A DNA stretch of 64,000 nucleotides from Adiantum capillus-veneris (Eukaryota > Streptophyta > Polypodiopsida > Polypodiales > Pteridaceae), in the NCBI GenBank assembly GCA_014529385.2, contig CM043943.1, forward strand, positions 98,268,855 through 98,332,854, in the 5' to 3' direction. Shown here piece by piece: positions 1 through 51,701 of this stretch. Both the position numbers and the translations under genes were made by a program. Position 1 is the stretch's first letter; every line of letters begins with the position of its first letter. A model generated the notes under the pieces. It searched no databases. It was not told where the DNA came from and saw nothing but the letters and a program-made list of their open reading frames with translations.

Positions 1-1363
1 TTGGAACTCATGAATGAAGTTAGCTAGCAAATGGCTAGTTAGCTTGATAAGTAAAATTGCAATATCTTGATGGGTTGCACCTTCACAATTCCTTTATCTT
101 ATCCCCTCTATGTGCAGTAAATAGAATGGGGTGCAAAAGTGAAGTACAAAAGCCAACCTTTACGTTTACATACCCCACTTGATAATGGAAGACTGTGTAT
201 TTATTTAAGTAAACATTTGATTAAGAATTGCAAATGTGATTTTTCGACTTGCATGGACCTACATTTATTGTGTTTTTTTTTTCATAAAAATATGAAAATT
301 CTCTCTTTTGAATATGTAAAATTGAGACTTTAGTTTTGGGGGCATATCATAAGTAGGAATTTTCTCATTATTCAATGGACAAATTCACAACACAAATTGT
401 GAAAATTGGGCTCTATGTCCAAGTACAAGAAAATGTTGAGGATACCAATAGGGTTGCTCTTTCTAGCATTTTACCTGTTTTTGAGTATTTTGCCCATATT
501 TTATTGGTGAAAATGTGAGCTACCCTTCAAAAAATACAACGCTATGCCAAAGAATGTATAAAAGTTTGAAATTTGAAAGGCAAGGGTGCCCGTCAAAAAA
601 CAACCCTGGATACCAAAAGTATTCACGTAGTGGACTAAACTTCTAGTTGTGCCTATTCAAATATGAACTAAATAAAAGGGTGATACATTTATATCTAAAT
701 CATATTCTAAGAGGGTTTCCAATGATGCCTCCTTTGCAGTCTCGAGATACATCGCTTCTCCTCTCTTGCGCACCTTGATTCCTAACCCGACATCCTTGAC
801 CCAAGCATTGCTCCTCCTCTAGGGGTACAAGGCGAGGCAAGGCTATTGAGCCTTTATCCTCTTCGGACACTCTTACATGTGTCTCATGCCTATCGAGCAT
901 GCCCATGACTATACCATTATTTAGCTATCTAAGCCCAAATTTGCAGCTTTGCCCAACACCACTAGAAGTTCCAAGTTTGAGAAAACGTTGACGAAGCAAA
1001 AGCCAAACACAAAAATCAAACATGAAAAGGTCATTTGGGACCATGACCTCCCATAGCTTATAACGCTAAAGGCTTTCAATTAATATCACCGAATAAAGCT
1101 TTCACCATCAAGATTTATAAAGTGATAAAGGCACACTTTTCTTGTCAAGTTCAAGCTCAATGATATTATTTATTTTAAAAAAACCTCTTTTAAAACCTTC
1201 TTTTTCTAGAGCAAGCTAATTTTACACCCCGGATCTATGCAGAATTTTAGGGTATTTATTGAGACTCATAAGTTAAATGCGCAAAATTTGCCCTCGAAAG
1301 CTTAGGTTCAATGAAATCGTATCTAGGATTCAATAGGGAAATTTACTATGCTAATCGGGATAT

Positions 1364-1485
1364 GGGAGCATTGGCCTAGCGGTAGCACTTGGGTTCCACA
1401 CATGTACATATACAAGTGTATAGCATCAAATACACATTCATGTACAATTGTTTGAGTGTTTGCCTATGTATGCATGTATGTTTTT
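1364..1485 (+). repeat. tRNA-related SINE-like head (candidate)
   Basis: The sequence around 1370-1400 (ggcctagcggtagcactt) resembles a pol III A box, as at the 5' end of plant tRNA-derived SINEs, and a T/A-rich tail follows near 1480. A proper B box (GGTTCGA) is missing and no target-site duplication was found, so this could be a decayed SINE or chance. Confidence 0.25.
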
Positions 1486-2317
1486 TTTTAAAAAAAAAAG
1501 CAAAACTCACAATTGTGAGTGAATTATATTGATCATTTCAAAAAATTACAAGGACTTGCCATGCTCGTGTCAAGCCATGACATCATCCAGAGACCATACT
1601 TATATTGGCTATCTGGGGAGCCACCCCTAACGACCTGCCCCCTTGTATGCATGTATGTTTAAACAATGTATGTAAATCCACATATACAAACACGTATTAC
1701 TTACCCATAGATGTGTGACTGTACCTATATATGTGTTTGTGGCTATCAATAGATCCATTCCCAAAAATTCTCTTGAATGTTCATAAATTTTTGTGTACTA
1801 CATTTCTCCTTCCAAAATTTTGGATGTTTTTGTGGTTCACAAAAAGAGGCTAATTCATGAGTCGTGACAAAATATAGTGGTAGCTTTAATGACTCACCAT
1901 GATTGCTTTATGATTCTACCTTCAACTTTTGTAAAAGAACTAGAATTTGTTAAAAGAGGACATCTATCACTGAGTTGGCACATAGCTGGAAATGGGTTGG
2001 AATTCATTAAGAATGATGTGAAAAAAATTTACTGCAACATATCACAACCATCAATTAAAAAATAGATATTTATTGTAAATTTATAGCTCGCAAAAAAAAT
2101 AACATTTATAGTTTTTCTCGATGAATTGTTAAAATTGTTGGCAAGTGAGCCAATATATAGAAAATATGCAGAAATTTAACTTTTCTTTCGCTAGTAAATA
2201 TAACCTTCCCACACTATTAATGGCCTTTTATCTATAAAAAAGATGGCACCAACATTTTAAGCTTATTTGAGGAAAAAAAAAACATCATCACCGACATTGC
2301 GCAAAAAAAAACCTAGA

Positions 2318-2640
2318 CTTAGTAATCCCACCTATAAATGTTGAAATCTATCTGTAACCTAGGTTTCGTAATCACGCCTATAAATTTTGAAATTTACCTA
2401 TAAAGTTCAAATTTGAATGTGAGAAAACCTACAAACTTTAGAGAAACATAGTGTAAAAAGCTCTAGAAATAGCCAGATGATGGCCTAGAATTCCCAAATA
2501 TAATGAAGGTGAGAAAACCTATATTTTTTTTAGAGATTTAGTGTGAACACCTCTGAAAATAGTTAGTTTATCTGTTAAATTTCTCATATGTAGGTTTCGC
2601 AAGTTTGAAACAATTTTGCGAGCACGCATTAGTGGTCCCA
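2318..2640 (+). repeat. Dispersed repeat, unknown type, copy 1
   Basis: This block shares ordered similarity with about 54195-54365: 'taatcccacctayaaat' near the start, 'tagtgtgaac' in the middle and an 'aggttttcgaagttt'-like block at the end. Two diverged copies 52 kb apart indicate a dispersed repeat. I found no coding sequence, terminal repeats or tail, so its class is unknown. Confidence 0.4.
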
Positions 2641-3975
2641 TATAATAAAAATAAATAAAAATTAACTTTTTAAAGCATTTGTAAAAAATTTTCCACTATT
2701 GATAAGTGATCACATAAAATGAAAAAATAAATTTAAAAAAATAGTTTTTTATTTTTTAAATTTATTTTTATAAAGATATATACAACTTGAGATTACAACT
2801 CACACACCCGACTCCGTGAGGTGGAGCATCCTAGCCGGATAAGGTAGGCCAAACCATTATATAGACTTGAGAAATAGGCCCTAAGGGCTACATGTCAAAG
2901 AGTTTTTGAATCTTTTGCTTTTTTCACATTAGCTTTAAAAAAAGAGTTTTGGGTGAGCAATGATGACAACATGAGGAAATTTTGGAGGGCAATGGGCATG
3001 CAAAAAATAATGATATATGATGTGACTTGTACAAGTGGCAAACAATCTTGAAGAGGACTATTCCCATTTGTAAGGGGCATTGAATGTGCACCATGCAGAG
3101 GGAGCAAGACAAAGGAGATGGAGAAAGTTAAAGGAAGGACAGACCCACAACTTCACAAGAACAAAGGATTGCACAAATTGAGGACAAAATTTGTCTACCC
3201 TCATTTAGTTCCAAAGGGTGGCAAATGGGTAACATTTTGTAAAGTAAAGGTTAAAAAAATAAAAGATTTTATCACTTTTTTTACCATAATATATTTTTTT
3301 CCAGATATCTACATTTTGTGCTTCATCTTCAAATACTTTCACTTTTTTACTACACTTCTTCAAGGAGTCAAATATCTACAGTGTGTGCTTGATTCTTTGA
3401 ACATCAATATGGTGCAACTTAGCAATTTAGCAACTACCCTTTTGTGACCCATCCAAGGCTACATTTTTCCTAACTAAAGAAAATAAGGGCAAGCTTGAAA
3501 TTCTCCAGATTTTTAGGTCAAAATTTAAAGCTTTTGCCGGTAATTACACTAAAATTTGTGAAAACTTCCCGGTTTTCTTCAAGGCAAGCTCAAAATCTAA
3601 GAGGGATTTTAGGATTTCAGCCTGTTAAAATACATTGGACCCGGGTTTTTTCTAACACTGGACCCATCATGATAAGTTATTCTAAAAATTGTTGGATAAG
3701 CCCTTGTTAAAATTGGTTATTGCTAACAATAACTATTTAAAAAGGAAAAAAACAAGTCTGTGTGCGCGCACACACACAAAGCTATTCAATTAACCCATGT
3801 GTATCGTTCTTATTGCAAGTGATGAAGAAGAATGAATACAATTCTCAATTGACTTTTTCATTTTCATTTATCTTGTAAGTGACAAATATCCTTTTCTTCA
3901 TTTACTTGATCTAGTAGCTGCTTAAATATAATAGTCCTTTGTTTTAGAGTGTGTTAGAGAGAACTATATTTTTTT

Positions 3976-4119
3976 GTAGGTCTTCTCACCTCTAAAATTG
4001 AAGTTTTAGAGGGTTTTGGTCAACTTTGTGGGTCTTCAAAAACTCTTGTAGGTTTCCTCACCTCTAAAATTGAAGTTTATAGTTCAAATTCGGTAGGTGA
4101 ACCTACACTTATAAACCTA
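3976..4119 (+). repeat. 72-bp tandem duplication
   Basis: 'gtaggtcttctcacctcta' begins at 3976 and a near copy begins at 4048, both followed by the same 'aaattgaagttt' block. This gives two diverged units with a period of 72 bp. It is non-coding. Confidence 0.55.
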
Positions 4120-4914
4120 GCTTGTTTGTTCAAGCACATGCAAGATAAAAACTACATTATGATCAATGAAGCATTACTACAACGATTTTGGTGATAAAAT
4201 ATCGCATTGGGCACATTAGCAACAATACAATTGATCTTGTAGGGATTCATATTCAAGTTCTTATAATCGAGGCACCAAACCCATTGTGGTAGAAGCAGAG
4301 TCTCGTCTTGACAACGCACTTGTTGTAAATCACACTACGATAATTGAAAGTATATGATCACTATCTTTAGAGAGTCGTCACAATCACCGTTGCAGTAAGT
4401 AACATGTTATGTTTGGCTAGTTTTTCAATCTTCAGGCTTAGAACAAAAGAACTACCTTTTACGGTCAAATTTCTTGTAAACTATTGCAGCGGAAGAAACG
4501 AGGACAATAATTGCAAAAGCCTTCTTATGCAAGATCCATGGATAGTTTGTGCTCTTTCATCATAATATTCCTCCCTTTTACAATACATCTAAGGTTAGGT
4601 TGTTGCACATTTTATGCACGATGTCTCCATACACACTCAAATACAATCATAAATCTATCTATGATAAGCACAAGGACAAACACGTGTGCTTATAAATTAT
4701 TGTGGTTGGAAATGCTCTTTTAGAGTATGGTAATCTCACAACTAATGTGGCATAGTCACTAATTATGGCAATGTTTGATACACCCCCCCTATGGTTTGCC
4801 ACCAAGTTGCAAGCTCTACTTGCGGACTACTCGTGGCTACATGAGTTTTCTAGGTAATAATGTTTCAAGATGCGAGTTTTCTCTATAAGATGTCCCTTCC
4901 TATTAAACCTCCCC

Positions 4915-4935
4915 TCTCTCTCTCTCTCTCTCTCT
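4915..4935 (+). repeat. (CT)n microsatellite
   Basis: Short uninterrupted CT dinucleotide run just upstream of a tRNA-like segment. Confidence 0.8.
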
Positions 4936-4954
4936 AACCTGGCTCACCACCTCA

Positions 4955-5110
4955 TTGGGCAATAGCTCAATCAATAAGAGTTTCTTCGAGGCAAAGGGTT
5001 CGAGTGCCATTAAGTCTATCACAATTGTTGGTAAAAACCTTGGGAGAAGGTGTGGTCTCTGCGATGTGGGCATGAGGTCCTCTCATGGTAATAAAGCAAA
5101 CGATGAAATC
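4955..5110 (+). repeat. tRNA-derived SINE-like element (candidate)
   Basis: An A-box-like segment (tagctcaatcaat, about 4963) is followed about 33 bp later by a good B box (gggttcgagtgcc, 4996-5008). This spacing is typical of tRNA genes and tRNA-derived SINEs. The sequence cannot fold as an intact tRNA by eye, and no TSD or A-rich tail was seen, so SINE or tRNA pseudogene are both possible. Confidence 0.35.
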
Positions 5111-5388
5111 AAAGAAAAACTTGGATCACCTGTTCCATTGGTCTTTGTTTTGACAATTTCAAAGGTTTGTTCCATGCAAGCTATTCATATTAAGGCTCCA
5201 ACTTTCACTTTTCAATACATAGTATCTTTCGAAGATGCTTTAGCATCTAGAGTTAGCTTCAAAAGCACCCCTAATCCCTAAGATTTGACCTCAACACATA
5301 GACACTAAAAAGACAAGCTTAACCACTAGGCTATTCGCCTTGGCTGTCCTTAGGGCTCCCTTAAGCACAAAAAAAAAAAACAAATTAA

Positions 5389-5464
5389 CCCCCCCCCCCC
5401 CCCCCTTTTCTCCTTTTGCTTTTTTTCCCCCACCCTTCCCTTTTCCTCCCCCCCCCCCCCCCCC
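5389..5464 (+). repeat. Two poly-C tracts
   Basis: Two C homopolymers of roughly 15 bases or more lie about 45 bp apart in a pyrimidine-rich stretch. Exact lengths may be unreliable because homopolymers are prone to assembly error. Confidence 0.8.
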
Positions 5465-5863
5465 AAAAAAAAAATAATTAATTAATGGTTTGTAAAAAAG
5501 TCGTTTTGGCTACCTACTCACTCAAGGCTTAGTTATCGATTATTTGAACAAATAATTAAGCCTCATTCTTTGTCACACACAAAAAGCAACATTAAATGAA
5601 TAATTATGCCTACCCTTTGTAACTATACCAAATTTGGCATAGTTGTGAAGTTCAAGGCATGGTTGGAACTTGGGAGGATGAATGAATAACTACGTCTTGC
5701 GTGACCCTACAAGAGGCTCATTTATTCATTCAATGCGTTGTATAGGCATAGTTATCTATAAATGACAACTAAGCCTCACGTGACCGTAGCCTAAGTACGA
5801 GCTAGTTATTGCACCTATCAAGTGGATCTAAGAGTTTTATTTTGTTTGCTTAAGTGCTTGTCT

Positions 5864-5878
5864 TCTTCTTCTTCTTCT

Positions 5879-5917
<39 letters not shown>

Positions 5918-5945
5918 ACACACACACACACACACACACACACAT
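5864..5945 (+). repeat. Compound (CTT)n(CT)n(CA)n microsatellite
   Basis: CTT units grade into a CT run and then a CA run. This compound pattern suggests slippage and point mutation from one ancestral array. Confidence 0.85.
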
Positions 5946-6588
5946 TTAGAATATGGTGTGTGCTCTCATCAAAGTAAGTAAACCGTGTGATTAATTAATT
6001 ATTGTGTGATCAATTGTCAAACTAAAGTAGTAGCATCAATACCCTATAAATATAAAGTTACTTCTGCAAAGATCGCTGCTTGAAAAACAATGCGATTGAC
6101 TCCACCTTTTTACGCCAACTTGTGTGTAAACAACCTAAGTCTTGTTGTGATCAAGGTTCTCTAAAAGCCTGGACCTTTGGCAAGCCAACTACAACTCTCA
6201 CCTTGTTATCCTTCGGCTCGGTGCTAACAGATCCCAGTCTGTAGTGTGGTTGAAAATAAAAAATTCCTCTTTTAATTCCATTGAACCTTGATTTTCAAGG
6301 TCCAAAATGGGACGTTTTAGTTATAAACTTGGCAATCACCCTAGATTTGGGCATAAACCTCAGTTATTTGACAAGTTTGCCCTTAAAAAATTGGGCTAAG
6401 ATTTTTTATTTATTTATAGCATTGCTTCGTCTACCTCCACTTTTGCTAAGGCTAGGTTTTGATGATCTCCTAGTAGCGAAGAGGGAGTCCACGATGGTGC
6501 AGTTTGATTGGAGGAAAAAAGAATAACTTTGCTTTCAGACCCACCGAGCGTTGAGTGCTATGCCCCCTCCCCTCGGAAGTGAGGATCT
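5946..6588. other. Intergenic stretch, nothing assigned
   Basis: I see no gene or recognisable repeat between the compound microsatellite and the copia LTR. A short open frame at 6281-6526 has no recognisable domain. Confidence 0.5.
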
Positions 6589-6744
6589 TGTTGGGTTCCA
6601 AGCCCAAGTATGTCATGCCCGTGGGAATTAGCTCTTAGAGCATGCAGATGAAGCTTCATTTCTTTTAGAAGTCTGCATGGAAAGGATTCTCTATATATGT
6701 AACTCATTTTAATCAAGAAATGTAGCGTGGTTTTTATTATTGCA

Positions 6745-6793
<49 letters not shown>

Positions 6794-6886
6794 CTCTCTC
6801 GTTTCTTCATCCTCTTTGCCCTTTGCATGCTCCAATCAGGTCGCCATGGCCCTTCGACTACATCCTCCCTAGCCCCAACCCTTACA
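6589..6886 (+). repeat. copia 5' LTR
   Basis: Starts TGTTGGG and ends TTACA. A (CT)n run at about 6751-6800 sits inside the LTR. The 3' LTR carries the same CT run but lacks a segment of about 45 bp just before it. The CT tract was therefore part of the LTR before integration. Confidence 0.75.
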
Positions 6887-6888
6887 GC

Positions 6889-6900
6889 TGGTATCAAAGC
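6889..6900 (+). other. Primer-binding site (initiator-Met tRNA type)
   Basis: tggtatcaaagc lies two bases after the LTR end. It differs by one base from the plant initiator-Met PBS TGGTATCAGAGC. Confidence 0.7.
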
Positions 6901-7407
6901 ACCAGGCGGGTCTTCTGCAACATCTCAAGACGTTAGCCGTTGGTGGCGCAAGCAATTATGTAGATTCTCAAGACGCTAGCGAAGCATGGGTGGGTGGTAC
7001 CTCTACAGTAAGCGTTTTGAAACGCTACCGAAACCTTTGCACACCAAGGCACAACGCACTGCGTTTTGAAACGCCGATTACAAAGCTTGGCCAGTTGCAG
7101 AACTTGTGGCGTTTTTGAAACGCTGCTTGCCAACGCTTGAAACGATGAGGGTGAAGCCAATGAGGGTGAAATCCGCATAGCTTATTGAAAAGCTTGAAAT
7201 CCACAGCTTATTGAAAAGCTTGTAGAGATTAAGCTGCTGCAAATGGGCTATTAAACTAAATTTGTTGATTGTTTTCAACTATCGCCAACTCTTCAAAGGT
7301 CACAAGTTTGAAACTTATCAACGATAATAGTTGTAGCGAGCAACATTTGAATTCGACATCATTATTCAACTTCAACGATAGTGATCATAGCATAAATTTC
7401 ATCAAAC

Positions 7408-8590
7408 ATGGCATCGAAAGTGGATAAATTGAATGGATTCGGCTTTCGTACCTAGCAAATTAAAGTGAAAGGCTATCTAATGCACAAGAATCTTTGGAGC
7501 GTGGTCAAGTCTCTACCAACAAACGAAGCTGGACATCCGCTAGTCAGGCTTTGCGTTCTAACAAGATTTCAAGCCTGCAGTTACGAGAGCGCTATCTGTC
7601 GAGCAACAACGCAAGGACGAGCAAGCACTAGGTATTATTTCGACATCTCTCGAAGATGACTTTATTCATTATTTGAATGATGTGTAATCTTCAAATGTTG
7701 CTTGAATGGAATTAGAGAAAGTCTTTGGTACTAAAGCAAGTACTCCAAAATGAGCCTTAAAACGGAGATGTATTCTCTTTCCATGCGTGATGACAATAAT
7801 ATTACAGCTTTAGCTAACAGATTGAAAAGCATCCACACTCAGCTAATTTATGTTGAAGCCCCTATGCAAGATGAAGATCTTATAGCTGTTTTCCTTAATA
7901 GCCTCCCTGTAGAATTTTGTCAGATTGTAACTATTTAAAGGAGAAAGATCTGCTACCTTCTTTGGATGGTATCGTTAATTCATTGCAGGTCTTTTTTCAC
8001 AGATTTGGACTATTTTGGTTATGCTCACTGTCAGTAGCCCCCTTATGCTCTGTCCACTCACAAAATTCAGTTTGAACTCTGTTTGAGCAAGTTATGGCTA
8101 ATTTAGGCTTTTCTTGGCAATTTTCCGCTTTTGACTTGTTTTGGGTCAATTGTGATCCAAATGGGATGAAACTTGAAATATAACCTCTAGACAGCTATTA
8201 CAATGGATCTGTGTTGGCAAAGTATCAAAATATGTCCAAAATTAGGTCAAAGACATCATACGCGTATGATGTCGTTTTCATCAATTTGGGTCAAGACTTG
8301 ATATTAAGAGAAACGAGTACCACATGTTAGTTCTACCATACCTATTGCATATGTAGCCCCCGTGGTTGCACTTCGACTACAACTTCAACCAGATCTACTA
8401 CCAATACTAGACCTTGTGTGATTTGTGGCCGCAACAATCATTAAACCAAGGACTGTTTCATCAAAAATCCGTACATTCACTGTGGAAAGACCAATCATCC
8501 TCCATATAAATGTTTTAAGAAGAACAAACGACAAATAAACATGGTTGATGGTGAAGCATCGATGCTTCTCGTAGATAGTAATGTCCTGTA
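7408..8590 (+). pseudogene. copia gag remnant with degenerate zinc knuckles
   Basis: The start near 7409 reads MASKVDKLNGF and continues in broken frames through gag-like helices. The clearest part is 7750-7938, with a pattern like plant copia gag (UBN2-type): 'ITALANRLKSI' then 'LIAVFLNSLP'. At 8415-8456 a CCHC box (C-x2-C-x4-H-x4-C) is present but holds a stop at the position after His. A second, poorer knuckle follows at about 8475-8515. Several stops and at least two frameshifts make it non-functional. Confidence 0.65.
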
Positions 8591-8749
8591 GTTTTCAGTT
8601 TGTTTTTATGTTGCCTTTTTAATGTCGGTCATTCGTCAATAATTGTACGGGTTATAAACACTGTCACACATCAGTGGTGGTAAGATCGCCCTTTTATGTT
8701 TGGTTCTGAGTTCTGGTTGTCTCACACTGATAGTTGTGAGGGAAGTGCG

Positions 8750-8785
8750 CGCGCGCGCACACACGCACACACACACACACACATT

Positions 8786-8841
<56 letters not shown>
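8750..8841 (+). repeat. (GC)n(AC)n compound microsatellite
   Basis: A short GC run passes into a long AC run interrupted by a few T substitutions, just upstream of the copia purine tract. Confidence 0.85.
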
Positions 8842-8844
<3 letters not shown>

Positions 8845-8853
8845 GTTGTTGTC

Positions 8854-8875
8854 AAAGGGAAAGAAGGGGGGGGGT
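8854..8875 (+). other. Polypurine tract of the copia element
   Basis: Purine stretch (aaagggaaagaagggggg...) ends one base before the 3' LTR start TGTTGGG. That is where plus-strand priming of an LTR retrotransposon is expected. Confidence 0.7.
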
Positions 8876-9724
8876 TGTTGGGTTCTCAACCCAAGTACGT
8901 CATGCCCGTTGGAATTAGCTCTTAGAGCATGCAGATGAAGCTTCACTTCTTTTAGAAGTCTGCATGGAAAGGCTTTTTATTATTGCAACTGACTCTCTCT
9001 CTCTCTCTCTCTCTCCTTCATCCTCTATGCCCTATGCACGCTCCAAGTGGGTCGCCATGGCCCTTCGACTACATCCTCCCTAGCCTCAACCCTTACAATG
9101 TGATACACACTTTACATTGCAAGACGTTGGCGTTGCTACTCGAACCATTGTCAATTAGTAGCATAATACAACACTTTCCCTCGTGAACATGCAATAAAGG
9201 CAAAACACAGTTTGTCTTTTGCTATCAAACCTAGCCAAAGGATGGGTTTCTAAAAGTCCACATATGTTTGTGATCCAACAACCCTATGTCCATCATAAAA
9301 AGCTTGCATGTGAGAGGATGACCGTCATATATGGAACTGCATACAACTTCGAATAATATATCTTCAAAATTTGGTCATTGAAACATATATAGCATGATGG
9401 TTGAATGCTTCTCCTGTCGCACAATGTCTATGCTCAAGGTGCAATAGCCACATCTTTTTGAAAGTCTAGTCCTTGAGTGGGGGGAGGGGGGTGTTACCCA
9501 GGAATCCACTCAAAACGGCCACCAGTCAGCACCATGTGGGATATCGCGGACAACCCTTGCATGTGTGTGTGAAGTAACTTTCTATTCGATTGTCGACATG
9601 CTTGCTATTCATTTACCAAGGTCGTGTTCAAACGAGCCCAACGAAAGCTGATACAGGTGGCTCTTGTTTCCATGCCTCCTATTCACAATAAAAGGAGACA
9701 ATTTTTTAATAAAATGACAAAATT

Positions 9725-9800
9725 TGTTGGAACCAACAAGAGATAGCATAGTGGTAATGAGAATGCTTGCTGGACCTACAATGTGAGATCAAACCTTGTA
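9725..9800 (+). repeat. tRNA-derived SINE-like head (candidate)
   Basis: An A-box-like segment (tagcatagtggtaatga, about 9744) is followed by a B-box-like segment (gagatcaaacc, 9785-9795) at tRNA-like spacing. No poly-A tail or TSD was identified. Confidence 0.3.
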
Positions 9801-11268
9801 AACTACGATACGTGGTGAAAAGTGAGTGGCATCATTGTTTTACCGCCCACGTGGGGCGGGGAGGTGGGCCTCTCCATGTTTGGGTGGGTCCAGCTGGACA
9901 TGCGCTTCTACAAATTTTCCCAATCGAATAGCGCCATGTGGACATCAAAGGACTTCTTCTGTCTCATCTGAAGCCTCTTTTCCTCTTTGCCCATGGATGT
10001 TTGTGAATCCACCCTTAGTGTATCTCTTGTTCTTCTCTCACTCTATCTCTCTCTCAAGTGCGCTACAGCAAGAGGCAATCGACAAAATAACGTTCACCCA
10101 CGTGAAGAAAACCTTTGGACGAGATTTACCGACAACTTTGTAAATTTGGGGCGTGGATTTCCCAGTGTGTAAAATTTCACGTTGCTCTTTTCACCGTACA
10201 ATGGCTTGCTAACAGTTCCCTTTCTTCTGTGCAAGAGGTCTCTTCAACTGATTTCTGAGGTATGGGCATCTAGCTGTCCTATTTTTCGGTTTAATGCTTT
10301 TACTCATTTTTCCACAGACTTGTTATGATGCAGGAGCGGTCCATGGAAGCTCTGAGCCTCTGCTTTTCTAGGGTTTTGGAAGCTTCTAGGACGAAGCTTA
10401 TGGTTTAGGACAGAGCTGAGTCTCAGCACTGTTGGGTCTTCGGGGAGTGTTGTGGGTTTTCTGAGTATACGGATTTTCAGGTGGAGATCTCATATGGCGA
10501 TGCTCTGAGGCCGCCAGTTTTGTAGCATTGTGATGACAGGTAGAGAATTAATAGCGATCTTGGATGGCGGCGGCGTCTAATTTCTTCTCAACTTGTGCTG
10601 TCTTGTCCACCCCCAAGCCCCCCCAAGCCCTAGGTCCGAATTTTCGACCCATTTTATATTTCTGAAAAAGAACCTGGTCTCATTTAAGCCGCCGTAATTC
10701 AAAATTCAAGGAAGACGAAGCCCTAGCTATGGCGAACTTTCCACGTCCCTCGCGCCTACCCCCCTGATGTATAATTTCTCGTGGTCTCTGGTACAGGTAA
10801 TCCTCTAGAGCCTGTGTTCATACACACTTTTCTCGTTTTGTTTCGCTGTGTTTTTGGGTCGTCCTTCCTTCCAGCTCAAGCTTCTGTGTTTTCTAGGGTT
10901 TCTCCCAGTGTCGCTCAAGCTTTTTGTTTTCTAAGGTTTCCCAGCACAATGCAATTTTTTAGAAGAATTTTGGTGTTCTTGGGTTTCTTTGACGTGCTTG
11001 CATTGGTCTGTATCTCTCTTTAAAATGCTCGTGTATGCGTCAAAACCCTCCAGGTTTTAGAGTTTGCATCTCTTTGTCTTAAACCTTTCAATCTGTGTGT
11101 GTGCGTGTTTGTTTTCTATGTGTACTTGTGCAAAGAGTACTTTCTTGCTTTGCGAGGGCTTCATGTACATCCTGAAGGGCACACCGTCTTTCTCTTTCGG
11201 GTAAAGCTGGAGGCTTCCCGAAAGAGTCAATCCTCATCCCAATTTCTACATAGACCGTGGTGCCTTTC
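9801..11268 (+). promoter_or_regulatory. Putative promoter and 5'UTR of the host gene, with uORFs and a possible 5'UTR intron
   Basis: This is the non-repetitive stretch directly upstream of the host start codon. G-box cores (CACGTG) occur near 9848 and 10098. Two small upstream ORFs begin at ATGs at 10564 (33 codons, MAAASNFFSTC...) and 10729 (12 codons, ending at a TGA at 10765-10767). A plausible 5'UTR intron runs from donor 'acag|gtaatc' (about 10797) to acceptor 'ctacatag' (about 11254). If so, the last UTR exon is only a few bases before the ATG. None of these can be proved without transcript data. Confidence 0.35.

Positions 11269-51701
<40,433 letters not shown>

Larger units (their letters stand above)
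1..4914. other. AT-rich intergenic DNA without a recognisable gene
   Basis: No open reading frame here has recognisable domains; all are short and most start in low-complexity sequence. The stretch is rich in A/T runs and poly-A/poly-T blocks. It holds the SINE-like head, dispersed repeat and 72-bp duplication listed separately. Nothing else could be assigned. Confidence 0.6.
6589..9097 (+). mobile_element. Ty1/copia-type LTR retrotransposon, internally deleted
   Basis: Two direct repeats begin TGTTGGGTTC and end CCTTACA: 6589-6886 and 8876-9097. A primer-binding-like site follows the first and a purine tract precedes the second, so these are 5' and 3' LTRs of a plus-strand element. Only a broken gag with CCHC-type sequence remains; protease, integrase, RT and RNase H are missing. 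The gag resembles the plant copia gag. No matching target-site duplication was seen at the outer ends (gatct versus atgtg). It lies upstream of the host gene. Confidence 0.75.

Noticed and set aside
8636-8938. Cys-Val or His-Thr repeat frames over the AC array
   Set aside because: Microsatellite translation, not genes.
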